Positions 1-5,622 are shown, counted from the stretch's first letter. The stretch is DNA of 6,488 bases from CALELM01 sp045617105 (GCA_045617105.1 JAZLHW010000195.1:1-6488); one strand, 5' to 3'. Notes: generated from the sequence alone by a model not told the origin. A program made the numbers and translations.

Positions 1-152
1 TTATAACGCCATTGTTCAAGAAAATGCTATAAGCATTTTCCCTCCAATTCGCGTTTCAACGAAGCGGGAGATATGCTCACCGCTTGTTAAAATTTGATTT
101 CCCCCACTTACAGCAAGCTGTTGAAGAAGGGGACATCTTTAGCTTCGTTATA
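1..152 (-). mobile_element. MITE-like repeat, copy 1 (inverted relative to copy 2)
   Basis: A ~152-bp element begins TTATAACG at position 1 and ends CGTTATA at 146-152. It is the reverse complement of 3846-3997, with three substitutions and one 1-base indel, so about 97% identical. No protein is encoded. A perfect 9-bp hairpin (GAAAATGCT / AGCATTTTC, 20-40) and a CCCC...GGGG hairpin around an ACAGC/GCTGT core (about 102-132) are visible. If TA is a duplicated target, the core is TAACG...CGTTA flanked by TA on both sides, as expected of a non-autonomous element moved by a TA-targeting transposase; that mechanism is inference. Strand '-' is given only because copy 2 is taken as '+'. The element interrupts a symporter gene at about 153 and supplies its stop codon. 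The left flank lies outside the window, so the target duplication cannot be tested here. Confidence 0.8.
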
Positions 153-722
153 TCACCGATACCGATGATTCCATCAATTACGGCAAAGAAAATAAGCGGT
201 GTTGCTATTTGGGAAATGATGGCAAGCGTTTTATTGAAAAGAGGAGTCAGGATGCCGTCTGTCACGATTTCCTGAATGGGAATCGGCAAATTGTTTATGA
301 GCAATGAGGAAATGACCGCAAGGACAACAGCACCCAGCATCAGCCAAGACATTTTTGTCTTTGTTTTTGTCGGTTCCACCTGCCAAGTTACGCAGTTTTT
401 CCCACGGGAATAGGAATAATGCGGTGAGATATTCAATCGGCTCAGAATGTCATAGGTATAGCTGAGATCCTCTCCAAAGGGGGGAGAAATCAAGACGGGA
501 ACCCTTTACAGACAGCTCGATCCTGCATTTTTTGCGAAATATGGAGCATGTGATCGTATATTCTATATTTTTTCCATAGCAGTCACGGAATTGAAGGATC
601 AGCTCCTCCAGTGCCAAGCGAAATTTTGTCTTTGGCATGGCAGCTTCTCCAAGTGCTTTTTGGTATTCTGCGCATACCTTCTCTACCGTTTTTTTGATGG
701 AAGCATTGTCCGTTTTGGTCAC
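77..722 (-). pseudogene. Broken ATPase-like-domain / dicarboxylate symporter fusion gene
   Basis: Two overlapping frames together read like the N-terminus of DAACS-type sodium:dicarboxylate symporters that carry a histidine-kinase-like ATPase domain in front. Frame one (722-450, GTG start) gives the domain, including a FRLALEELI segment and ELSVKGSRLDFSP. Frame two (from about 493) continues PPFGEDLSYTYDILSRLNISPHYSYS, then a first membrane helix (WLMLGAVVLAVISSLL) and the family-typical TPLFNKTLAIISQIATPLIF...GIIGIGD. The frames join cleanly if the C6 tract (G6 at 479-484 on the plus strand) loses one base, so a +1 frameshift is the simplest reading. After IGDI the reading enters repeat copy 1 and stops at 77, so nearly all of the transporter is missing; it may continue left of position 1. 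The GTG start has no ribosome site. An ATG at 751 has a good one (AGAAGGTGG) but stops after ten codons, and one extra base in its T6 run would put it in frame. The gene lies about 90 bases after apbE, probably in the same operon. It is almost certainly non-functional as written. Confidence 0.75.
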
Positions 723-811
723 TCTGGAATAAAATATGGAATAAAAAACATATTGCCACCTTCTTTGGAATACTTGATACGAAAACTGTTGCGCAATGCC
801 CTTGTGCTTAG

Positions 812-1849
812 TTATTTCACTGCAGTGAAGCCTTCTGCAATCTGCTCCATTTTGTCCGCCATTTTATGTACGGCAAGGATCTTTCCGTCACTGCTTGTGA
901 TTGCACCCTGTATTTCTGGCGGAAGCGTTTCCAGAAATGTTTTTCCGGATTCACTGCCCATGACAAAGACTGCTGTAGTTAAGAGGTCGGAAAGCATGCC
1001 GGCATCTTTTACCGTTCCCGAAACGATAATCGTATTGCTGATGATTCCCTTGTCTGACGGATAGCCTGTTTTGGGATTCAGGATATGGTGATATTTTTTG
1101 CTGTCTGTTTCCAATGTGCGCTCGTAGTCCCCTGAGGTCGAGAGTGCGGCCTCGGAAAGCGGAATTATGGCAAGGCAGGTATCGGTGTTTTCACTGCGTG
1201 GATGCCGTATGCCGATGCGCCAGTCCCGACCTTCCTTTTGCCCAACGGCATAGATCGAGCTTGCCCCAAGGTTGATCAATCCGCTCTTGATGCCATGCTG
1301 CTCATAGATACGGCGTACCTCGTCTGCGGCATAGCCCTTTGCAATGCCCCCCAGATCCAGTTTCATGCCTTCCCTCTCCAAGTATGCTGTCTGCCCGTCT
1401 GCGTCCAGCTGCAAATGCTCCCAGCCAACCTTCTGCAAGGCGGCTGCTATCTCTTCCTCTGTTGGGACTCTGGCATGTTCCGTGCCGATGCCCCAAAGCT
1501 CCACCAGTTTCCCTGCCGTTACGTCCCATGCACCGTCCGTCCGCTTAGAATATTCCTGAGAGACCTCTAGGATATGATAAAGCTCTGGGGAGATCTTTAC
1601 TGGCTGTTTGCCCGCAGAGCGTGAGAGCTGTTCCAGTTCTTCACTCTTTGGAGCCAGCAAGGTGTCCAGCTCTTTTAGTCTTTGCAGGCTTTCTTCAATC
1701 GCTTCCTCTGCCTGTGCTCCATTCGCAGAGAGCGTCACTACGGTATCCATGAGGAGAACCGTTTTTTCTGCATGATGCTCTTTTATACAAGCAGGAAAAA
1801 AAAGGGCTGCTGCTATGACGCAGCAGGCAGCCCCTATTTCAAGTTTCAC
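812..1849 (-). CDS. apbE: ApbE-family FAD:protein FMN transferase
   Basis: Members of this family covalently attach FMN from FAD to a Thr of partner flavoproteins (for example Rnf/Nqr subunits) on the outer side of the membrane, using Mg2+. From the GTG at 1849 the protein has 345 residues, a normal length. It has an N-terminal hydrophobic export segment ending FFPAC (Cys21), possibly a lipoprotein signal although the lipobox is poor. MDT follows at 34-36, then family motifs DLGGIAKGYAAD (165-176), INLGASS (192-198), STSGDYER (237-244), HHILNPKTGYP (254-264) and SDLLTTAVFVMG. Within the last, Asp288 and Thr292 occupy the metal-ligand positions of the usual ADALAT motif. A longer reading from TTG at 1861 adds four residues, but the GTG overlaps the upstream gene's TGA as GTGA, which favours coupling and this start. 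A terminator-shaped hairpin lies in the signal-peptide codons (see 1796-1833). The target flavoprotein is not in the window. Confidence 0.93.
   Translation of the reverse strand: MKLEIGAACCVIAAALFFPACIKEHHAEKTVLLMDTVVTLSANGAQAEEAIEESLQRLKELDTLLAPKSEELEQLSRSAGKQPVKISPELYHILEVSQEYSKRTDGAWDVTAGKLVELWGIGTEHARVPTEEEIAAALQKVGWEHLQLDADGQTAYLEREGMKLDLGGIAKGYAADEVRRIYEQHGIKSGLINLGASSIYAVGQKEGRDWRIGIRHPRSENTDTCLAIIPLSEAALSTSGDYERTLETDSKKYHHILNPKTGYPSDKGIISNTIIVSGTVKDAGMLSDLLTTAVFVMGSESGKTFLETLPPEIQGAITSSDGKILAVHKMADKMEQIAEGFTAVK
1796..1833 (-). terminator. Terminator-like hairpin plus T8 inside apbE start
   Basis: On the minus strand GGGCTGC (1833-1827) pairs perfectly with GCAGCCC (1810-1804). After a one-base bulge, TGC pairs with GCA, giving about ten base pairs and a ~9-base loop. 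Eight consecutive T (A8 at 1796-1803 on the plus strand) follow directly. This has the form of an intrinsic terminator, yet it lies in codons 6-19 of apbE and encodes the GAACCVIAAALFFP export segment. It could act as an attenuator that lowers apbE expression relative to yitT, sensitive to ribosome occupancy. It could also be a by-product of Ala- and Phe-rich signal-peptide codons. Confidence 0.45.
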
Positions 1850-2070
1850 AAACGCTCGCAATATTTTTCCAAGACCTGATCGCGTGTCAGACCTTTTTCC
1901 TTTCCGATATCCTCAGCCATTGCATTGCAGACTGTGCGAATTCCGTCCAGCTGGTTGATGATATTCTGATAGCGGTTGATGACCGCATATTCTGCCTCAT
2001 GGTTTTTCATGTCCTGCAGATCCTGCAGGGCTCGTTCCGTCTTCTGTCTGTATGATTCCAGTGCTGCCAT
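1846..2070 (-). CDS. Small helical protein of unknown function (74 aa)
   Basis: I do not recognise this family. The ATG at 2070 is preceded by GAGGAAG, a good ribosome site, which is why it is preferred over the longer reading from 2136 that has no such support and gives a Lys/Arg-rich N-terminus. The protein is 74 residues, highly charged, with no signal peptide or membrane segment. It appears almost entirely alpha-helical, with heptad-like spacing (ALESYRQKTERALQDLQDM) suggesting a short coiled coil, followed by a second helix rich in Ile/Leu/Met. It overlaps the upstream exported-protein gene by 74 bases in another frame and overlaps apbE by four bases (GTGA), so it is very likely translated as part of this operon. 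A role tied to its neighbours is only inferred from position. Confidence 0.7.
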   Translation of the reverse strand: MAALESYRQKTERALQDLQDMKNHEAEYAVINRYQNIINQLDGIRTVCNAMAEDIGKEKGLTRDQVLEKYCERL

Positions 2071-2731
2071 TTTCTTCCTCGCTTTCTTTATCTTCCATAG
2101 CTGGTTCTTCTTCCCGCGATGCACGGATCGCATCACGGTACAGATCCCTCAGCTTCGTTTCCCTCAATACGGCATACATGCAGTCCTTGGCTCTTTGCCG
2201 TGCCAGCCCGTCCGTGGAATATTCCTCGTGGTAGGAACGGTCTGCCGATTTTCGGAATACTGTGTCGGTGTGCCTGTCATATCCTTGCAAGGAAAGGGAT
2301 ACATAGCTGTGAAGCAGATTTCTCCCATACCAGCCGCCAAACCATGGTGAAGTGTATTCCTCGCATCGATGGATCACGAGGCAGACCACGAAGTCCGCTT
2401 TCAGGATCTCTGCTGTTTGTTTCATCACGTCACGGTAACGTCCCTTGCCGCCGCTTGTTTTGTTTGCTATCATTCCTTCACGCAAGGCCATGAGACATTC
2501 TTCTTCCGGAAGGTATTCCACAGATTGCAAAAAGCCGTTGAGCGGTACATGCATTACATTATCAAGCTCCTTTTGCACGGTATCCATGACATCTCGTGCC
2601 GATCCGTAACTGCTTTCCATGATCACAGGAAAGTATGCCACCCGAAGCGGCTGCTTTTCCCCTGCGGCACTTGCTGCAGAGGAGATCGAAAGCAGGACAA
2701 GGAGCAGGAATCCCAACAAATATTTTTTCAT
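1997..2731 (-). CDS. Exported protein of unknown function
   Basis: This 244-residue protein has a clear Sec signal peptide: MKKY, then a Leu-rich core (LLGFLLLVLLSIS), then an Ala-rich region with likely cleavage after ASA near residue 22. The mature part begins LRVAYFPVIMES and contains a stretch around ILKADFVVCLVIHRCEEY that is consistent with alternating strands and helices. The pattern 'VAYFPV ... KADFVVCLVI' loosely recalls CsgG/TolB-N-like periplasmic folds, but this is a weak resemblance and not a call. The last ~40 residues are acidic and low-complexity (EEEPAMEDKESEEENG...), and the final part overlaps the next gene. The ATG at 2731 shares its A with the TGA of yitT (TGATG), so translation is coupled, with AAGAAGG upstream. 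An alternative TTG one codon earlier is less likely. Confidence 0.8.
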   Translation of the reverse strand: MKKYLLGFLLLVLLSISSAASAAGEKQPLRVAYFPVIMESSYGSARDVMDTVQKELDNVMHVPLNGFLQSVEYLPEEECLMALREGMIANKTSGGKGRYRDVMKQTAEILKADFVVCLVIHRCEEYTSPWFGGWYGRNLLHSYVSLSLQGYDRHTDTVFRKSADRSYHEEYSTDGLARQRAKDCMYAVLRETKLRDLYRDAIRASREEEPAMEDKESEEENGSTGIIQTEDGTSPAGSAGHEKP

Positions 2732-3681
2732 CAATGAATCGCCTTCTTCTTAAAAGTACCTCCCACGATATCGTGGACGGCATTGATCGTGACAAATGCC
2801 CGTTCGTCTTTTTCCAGTACGATCTCCTTCAGCTTGTCGATCTCCAGACGTGTCACCACGCAATACAGGACCTCCTTGCTCTCTCCCGTATAGCCGCCTT
2901 CGCCGTGAAGCTTTGTGATACCACGCCCCAAGCGGTCATTCAGTGCAGAGGTGATCTCCTCATGCTCGTTCGTCACGATCATGACGGCATAGGATTCGTC
3001 CATGCCCTTCATCACGACATCAATCATTTTTGCAATGACGAAGTAGGCTACCAAGGAGTACATCGCCTTATCCCAGCCAAAGAGCAGGCCTGCACTCGAC
3101 AGAATGAAAAGGTTCATGAACATGACGACCTCTCCAACGGAAAAGACGGTTTTCTTTTCCATGATGATCGCGACGATCTCAGTACCATCGAGAGAGCCGC
3201 CGGCACGAATAATAAGTCCAACGCCAAGCCCGTCAATGATGCCGCCGAAAATTGCCGCCAAAAAGGAGTCTGTTGTTATCTGCTCTATTGGTTTGAAGAA
3301 TTCCGACCATCCGGACAAAAGCAGGATAGCGATAACCGTTGCTATGGCAAACCGCTTTCCTATCTGCTTGTATCCCAAATACAGGAACGGCAGGTTCAAG
3401 ACGACCAAGAACACACCAAGCGGCATTCCCGTCAGATAGGATGCCATGATGGAGATACCTACTACGCCACCGTCAATGACATTGTTTGGTATCAGGAATA
3501 ATTCCAGCCCAACAGAGGCAATGACTGCACCAATGAAAATCTGCGTATACTTCTTTGCATAGAAAGACGGCTTGCGATGATGCTGTACGGGCTTTTTTGT
3601 TTTTTCGGCTGATTTGTCCGCAGGAGCGGCTTCTGCCTGCGCCATAGGAACTTCGGGTACGGATGTTGTTGCTTCTTCCAT
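2731..3681 (-). CDS. YitT-family membrane protein with DUF2179 domain
   Basis: A 316-residue member of the YitT (DUF161/DUF2179) family, integral membrane proteins of undefined transport function. A Pro/Ala/Lys-rich cytoplasmic tail (about 1-45) is longer than in most relatives. About five hydrophobic helices follow, from QIFIGAVIASVGLELFLIP (about 47-65) to about 220, including the family signatures IPNNVIDGGVVGISIM and GGSLDGTEIVAIIMEKK. The soluble C-terminal DUF2179 domain starts near YAVMIVTNEHEEI and contains GRGITKLHGEGGYTG and VLYCVVTRLEIDKLK. The ATG at 3681 has GAAGGGAG seven bases upstream. It is the first gene of the minus-strand operon, and its stop overlaps the next start (TGATG). 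The physiological substrate is unknown. Confidence 0.92.
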   Translation of the reverse strand: MEEATTSVPEVPMAQAEAAPADKSAEKTKKPVQHHRKPSFYAKKYTQIFIGAVIASVGLELFLIPNNVIDGGVVGISIMASYLTGMPLGVFLVVLNLPFLYLGYKQIGKRFAIATVIAILLLSGWSEFFKPIEQITTDSFLAAIFGGIIDGLGVGLIIRAGGSLDGTEIVAIIMEKKTVFSVGEVVMFMNLFILSSAGLLFGWDKAMYSLVAYFVIAKMIDVVMKGMDESYAVMIVTNEHEEITSALNDRLGRGITKLHGEGGYTGESKEVLYCVVTRLEIDKLKEIVLEKDERAFVTINAVHDIVGGTFKKKAIH

Positions 3682-3699
3682 GCGATCTCTCCCTTCGCT

Positions 3700-3718
3700 C
3701 TGCTCTGCAAGTGAGCAG
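3700..3718 (-). promoter_or_regulatory. Small hairpin in the yitT leader
   Basis: CTGCTC (3700-3705) and GAGCAG (3713-3718) form a perfect 6-bp stem with a 7-base loop, placed four bases upstream of the yitT ribosome site (GAAGGGAG, 3696-3689). It may influence translation start or be incidental. The rest of the 3719-3845 leader is AT-rich with no gene. The promoter was not resolved: TTGGCA followed after 19 bases by TTTAAT is the best but over-spaced match. Confidence 0.3.
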
Positions 3719-3845
3719 AAAAAGATTTTTCTTGAATAATTCCTTCATTACTCTTATGATTAAACGCAGAGCCTCGTTCTTCCTGCCAAAATTTGGAAAG
3801 AATCACAAAATATCGTTCTTTCTGTTCTTTTTGGAAAAAACTGCG

Positions 3846-3997
3846 TTATAACGAAGCTAAGATGTCCCCTTCTTCAACAGCTTGCTGTAAGTGGGGGAAG
3901 TCAAATTTTAACAAGCGGTGAGCATATCTCCCGCTTCGTTGAAACGCAAATTGGAGGGAAAATGCTTATGGCATTTTCTTGAACAATGGCGTTATAA
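3846..3997 (+). mobile_element. MITE-like repeat, copy 2
   Basis: This full 152-bp copy begins TTATAACG (3846-3853) and ends CGTTATAA (3990-3997), the reverse complement of 1-152. It encodes no protein. It is rich in secondary structure: AACGAAGC (3850-3857) can pair with GCTTCGTT (3933-3940); CCCC...GGGG around ACAGC/GCTGT forms a hairpin (3866-3896); AGCGG-GAG/CTC-CCGCT forms another (3914-3935), partly competing with the first pairing; and GAAAATGC/GCATTTTC forms a third (3958-3978). A substitution relative to copy 1 turns one A-U pair of that last hairpin into a U-G wobble, so folding is kept. It sits between the minus-strand operon and the EIIC gene. An alternative is a remnant of a longer insertion sequence or an RNA-bearing element. 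Confidence 0.8.
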
Positions 3998-3998
3998 T
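3993..3998 (+). promoter_or_regulatory. Possible -10 element at the repeat/EIIC junction
   Basis: The repeat end (TTATAA) plus the first flanking T creates a perfect TATAAT, 68 bases before the EIIC start. No good -35 lies 16-18 bases upstream; TGGCAT (3969-3974) is a poor match. The idea that the element supplies the EIIC promoter is therefore only suggestive. Confidence 0.3.
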
Positions 3999-4022
3999 AA
4001 TGGGGCGTGGGGCGAAAGGAAC

Positions 4023-4040
4023 GTGCAGCAAATGCTGCAC
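4023..4040 (+). promoter_or_regulatory. Inverted repeat upstream of EIIC gene
   Basis: GTGCAGC (4023-4029) and GCTGCAC (4034-4040) are perfect complements separated by AAAT. The repeat lies 25 bases upstream of the ATG and just before the ribosome site AAAGGAG (4051-4057). It could be a repressor operator or an RNA hairpin controlling the EIIC gene. No T-run follows, so it is not a terminator. Confidence 0.4.
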
Positions 4041-4065
4041 CAGTATATGCAAAGGAGCAAGCAAT

Positions 4066-5136
4066 ATGCAATTTACGGAACTATATAAAAAATCGCTTTG
4101 GGAAAGGGAACGCCTGACGGCAGAATCCCCAACCCTGCTCAGGCAGCTTCATATTCATTTGAAGATTGCAACGGAGTCGATGTTTCCCTTGCTGGCAGGA
4201 GGCATTTTCATTGCCTTTGCCTATTTCTTTGATGATTTTCGTTTGGGGGTGGAGAGCTTTGGAGGCAACTATCCCTTCGTCAAGTTTTTTCAGGATATTG
4301 GAGTTAATGCACTGCAGCTCATGCTCCTTATTTTTCCTGTTTCGCTTTCCATCAGCATTGCAGGGAAGAAGGGGGCTGCACCGGGACTGGCAGGCGGTGC
4401 GATTGCTGTGAGCGGGGGTGCCGGTTTCCTCGGTGCTTTGATGACAGGTCTTTTTATTGGATTCTTCATGAACTGGCTTGATGCCCAGCTGCGAAAAGTC
4501 CCAATCAAGGCAAGAAAGAGATATCCCATGATAGAGGCCCTTCTCGGTATGCTGGCAGTCAGCTTTGTCACGATGTTCATTATTATACCGCCTCTGCAGT
4601 CTACGGGTGGTTGGCTCGTTGATGCGATCAAGGACGGGACGGCAGAGCATCCGCTCCTCATGGGGACACTGGCGGCGGCTCTCATGGGTATGGATTTCGG
4701 CGGACCTATCAGCAAGGGAGCATACCTTGCCGGTGTTGCCTCTTTTGCAGGAGGGTCGTTCGTTTTGATGGCCGCAGTCATGGCAGGGGCTATGGTTCCG
4801 TCGCTTGCTATCTGCTTGTCTGCTTCCATCTTCCGCTACCGCTATACCAAGGACGAGCGGAGGTTTGCTCCTGCCTGCCTGATCTTTGGTTTGGCAGGTA
4901 TTCCGGAGGGTGCGGTTCCCTTTGCAGCAGGTTCTCCTGCCAGCATTGTCTTCTGTTCCATGCTGTCCTCGGCACTGGCAGGATTTCTTGTTACGGCATT
5001 TGGCTGTACGGTCTACGTTCCCTATGGAGGAGTTTTTGTCCTGTCTGCCATCGGCGGCCCCGTTCCGTTCCTGTTTTCCGTGCTTCTCGGCAGTATTGCA
5101 GGCTGTGCCTTGCTCCTCAAGTGCAAGCGTCCTTGA
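4066..5136 (+). CDS. PTS fructose-type EIIC permease (lone C subunit)
   Basis: This 356-residue polytopic membrane protein resembles the EIIC domain of FruA-type fructose PTS transporters, which carry the sugar across the membrane while EIIB phosphorylates it. It shows RQLHIHLKIATESMFPLLAGG (matching the RQHLMTGVSHMLP region of FruA), the loop GMDFGGPISKGAY (208-220, compare FDMGGPVNKAAY) and GIPEGAVPFA (278-287, compare GITEGAIPFA), where Glu281 is the conserved sugar-site acid. About nine or ten hydrophobic segments are visible. No IIA or IIB domain is attached and none is encoded nearby, so phosphorylation would need partners elsewhere; it may also serve another role, as PfoR-like lone EIIC proteins are thought to. 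The ATG at 4066 has AAAGGAG eight bases upstream. A longer TTG reading from 3979 starts inside the repeat and is rejected. The substrate is not proven. Confidence 0.85.
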   Translation: MQFTELYKKSLWERERLTAESPTLLRQLHIHLKIATESMFPLLAGGIFIAFAYFFDDFRLGVESFGGNYPFVKFFQDIGVNALQLMLLIFPVSLSISIAGKKGAAPGLAGGAIAVSGGAGFLGALMTGLFIGFFMNWLDAQLRKVPIKARKRYPMIEALLGMLAVSFVTMFIIIPPLQSTGGWLVDAIKDGTAEHPLLMGTLAAALMGMDFGGPISKGAYLAGVASFAGGSFVLMAAVMAGAMVPSLAICLSASIFRYRYTKDERRFAPACLIFGLAGIPEGAVPFAAGSPASIVFCSMLSSALAGFLVTAFGCTVYVPYGGVFVLSAIGGPVPFLFSVLLGSIAGCALLLKCKRP

Positions 5137-5141
5137 TGTTT

Positions 5142-5561
5142 TTAGCGTCTCCTGTTTGCTCTGCCTGTGATGGCACGATCTTCGATCAGGATATGCCCTG
5201 ACAGCCAAGCAACGAACGTTGCCAAGAATTTTTTTACGCTTTCTCTGGAAAATCCTGTTCTCTCCAGCTCTCTTATCAAGCTGGGGAGAGTTTTTTCTCT
5301 CAGGGCATCATGGATCTCCTTGTGCTTGGGATAGTCTTGATAGCCCAATTCCTTCATAAAGGCTTCTTCCTGCATGAAGTGCGTTATCGTATATTCACGC
5401 AAAAACTTGATTGCCTCTATGCAGGCAAACTTGTCCCTCTCGTATTCGTTGTAATTGACAAGCTGGTCTACCTTTCGTATGACGGAAAATATTTTTTTGT
5501 GTGCGAGATCCACGGAATCACAGCCTATGTTGTATTCTTCTTTCCAAGAAATGTTTTCCAT
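5142..5561 (-). CDS. Bacteriohemerythrin
   Basis: This 139-residue protein is of standard length for a single-domain hemerythrin, a four-helix bundle with a carboxylate-bridged di-iron site that binds O2. All seven ligands are present: His21 (DLAHKKIF), His61 and Glu65 (THFMQEE), His80 and His84 (KHKEIH), and His123 and Asp128 (GHILIED). The N-terminal W6 and the IGCDSVD segment are also typical. In anaerobes such proteins are thought to sense, store or scavenge oxygen; the exact role here is inferred. The ATG at 5561 is chosen because AAGAAGG lies seven bases upstream; the longer TTG reading from 5579 would include that site as codons. The C-terminus is basic (GRANRRR). The gene is convergent with the EIIC gene, with five bases between stops, and has its own promoter match at 5594-5622. 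Confidence 0.95.
   Translation of the reverse strand: MENISWKEEYNIGCDSVDLAHKKIFSVIRKVDQLVNYNEYERDKFACIEAIKFLREYTITHFMQEEAFMKELGYQDYPKHKEIHDALREKTLPSLIRELERTGFSRESVKKFLATFVAWLSGHILIEDRAITGRANRRR
5260..5296 (+). terminator. Candidate terminator for the EIIC transcript
   Basis: On the plus strand CTCTCCAGC (5260-5268) pairs with GCTGGGGAGAG (5280-5290), giving nine pairs with a two-base bulge and an 11-base loop, followed by T6 (5291-5296). It lies about 124 bases after the EIIC stop, inside the antisense of the hemerythrin gene. The 5-base gap between the two convergent genes has no terminator, so this is the nearest candidate. Coding constraint of the hemerythrin gene could also produce it by chance. 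Confidence 0.45.
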
Positions 5562-5593
5562 GTTGATACCTTCTTTCAAAAATGATTGGTTTC

Positions 5594-5622
5594 ATTTTAT
5601 CATTCGCATATATTTTTTTCAA
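5594..5622 (-). promoter_or_regulatory. Sigma-70-type promoter of the hemerythrin gene
   Basis: On the minus strand TTGAAA (5622-5617) is followed after 17 bases by TAAAAT (5599-5594), each one or two mismatches from consensus. The spacer is AT-rich. Transcription would begin near 5587, about 26 bases before the ATG, leaving room for the AAGAAGG ribosome site. Confidence 0.65.

Noticed and set aside
816..829. 14-base perfect palindrome TTCACTGCAGTGAA at the apbE end
   Set aside because: It encodes the last residues of ApbE, has no T-run and no loop, and may be chance.
2071..2136. 22-residue N-terminal extension of the small helical protein
   Set aside because: It has no ribosome site, while the ATG at 2070 has GAGGAAG directly upstream.
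2635..3501. 288-aa plus-strand open frame
   Set aside because: It lies wholly antisense to yitT, is rich in His, Gln, Cys and Asp with no family resemblance, and has no ribosome site.
3786..3796. CCAAAATTTGG palindrome in the yitT leader as an operator
   Set aside because: It is short, AT-rich and a single copy; not distinguishable from chance.
1..3997. CRISPR or composite transposon with its own transposase
   Set aside because: There are only two inverted repeats, no spacer array and no transposase gene between or beside them; the Rpn protein to the right is not a DDE enzyme and its link to the repeats is unsupported.
3979..4065. 29-residue N-terminal extension of EIIC from a TTG in the repeat
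   Set aside because: The ATG at 4066 has a strong ribosome site and matches the family N-terminus; the extension is repeat-derived and Cys/Gly-rich.
4081..5208. 375-aa minus-strand open frame
   Set aside because: It is antisense to EIIC across its whole length, with Cys/Lys/Arg/His-rich composition typical of a shadow frame; the plus-strand protein is clearly a real permease.
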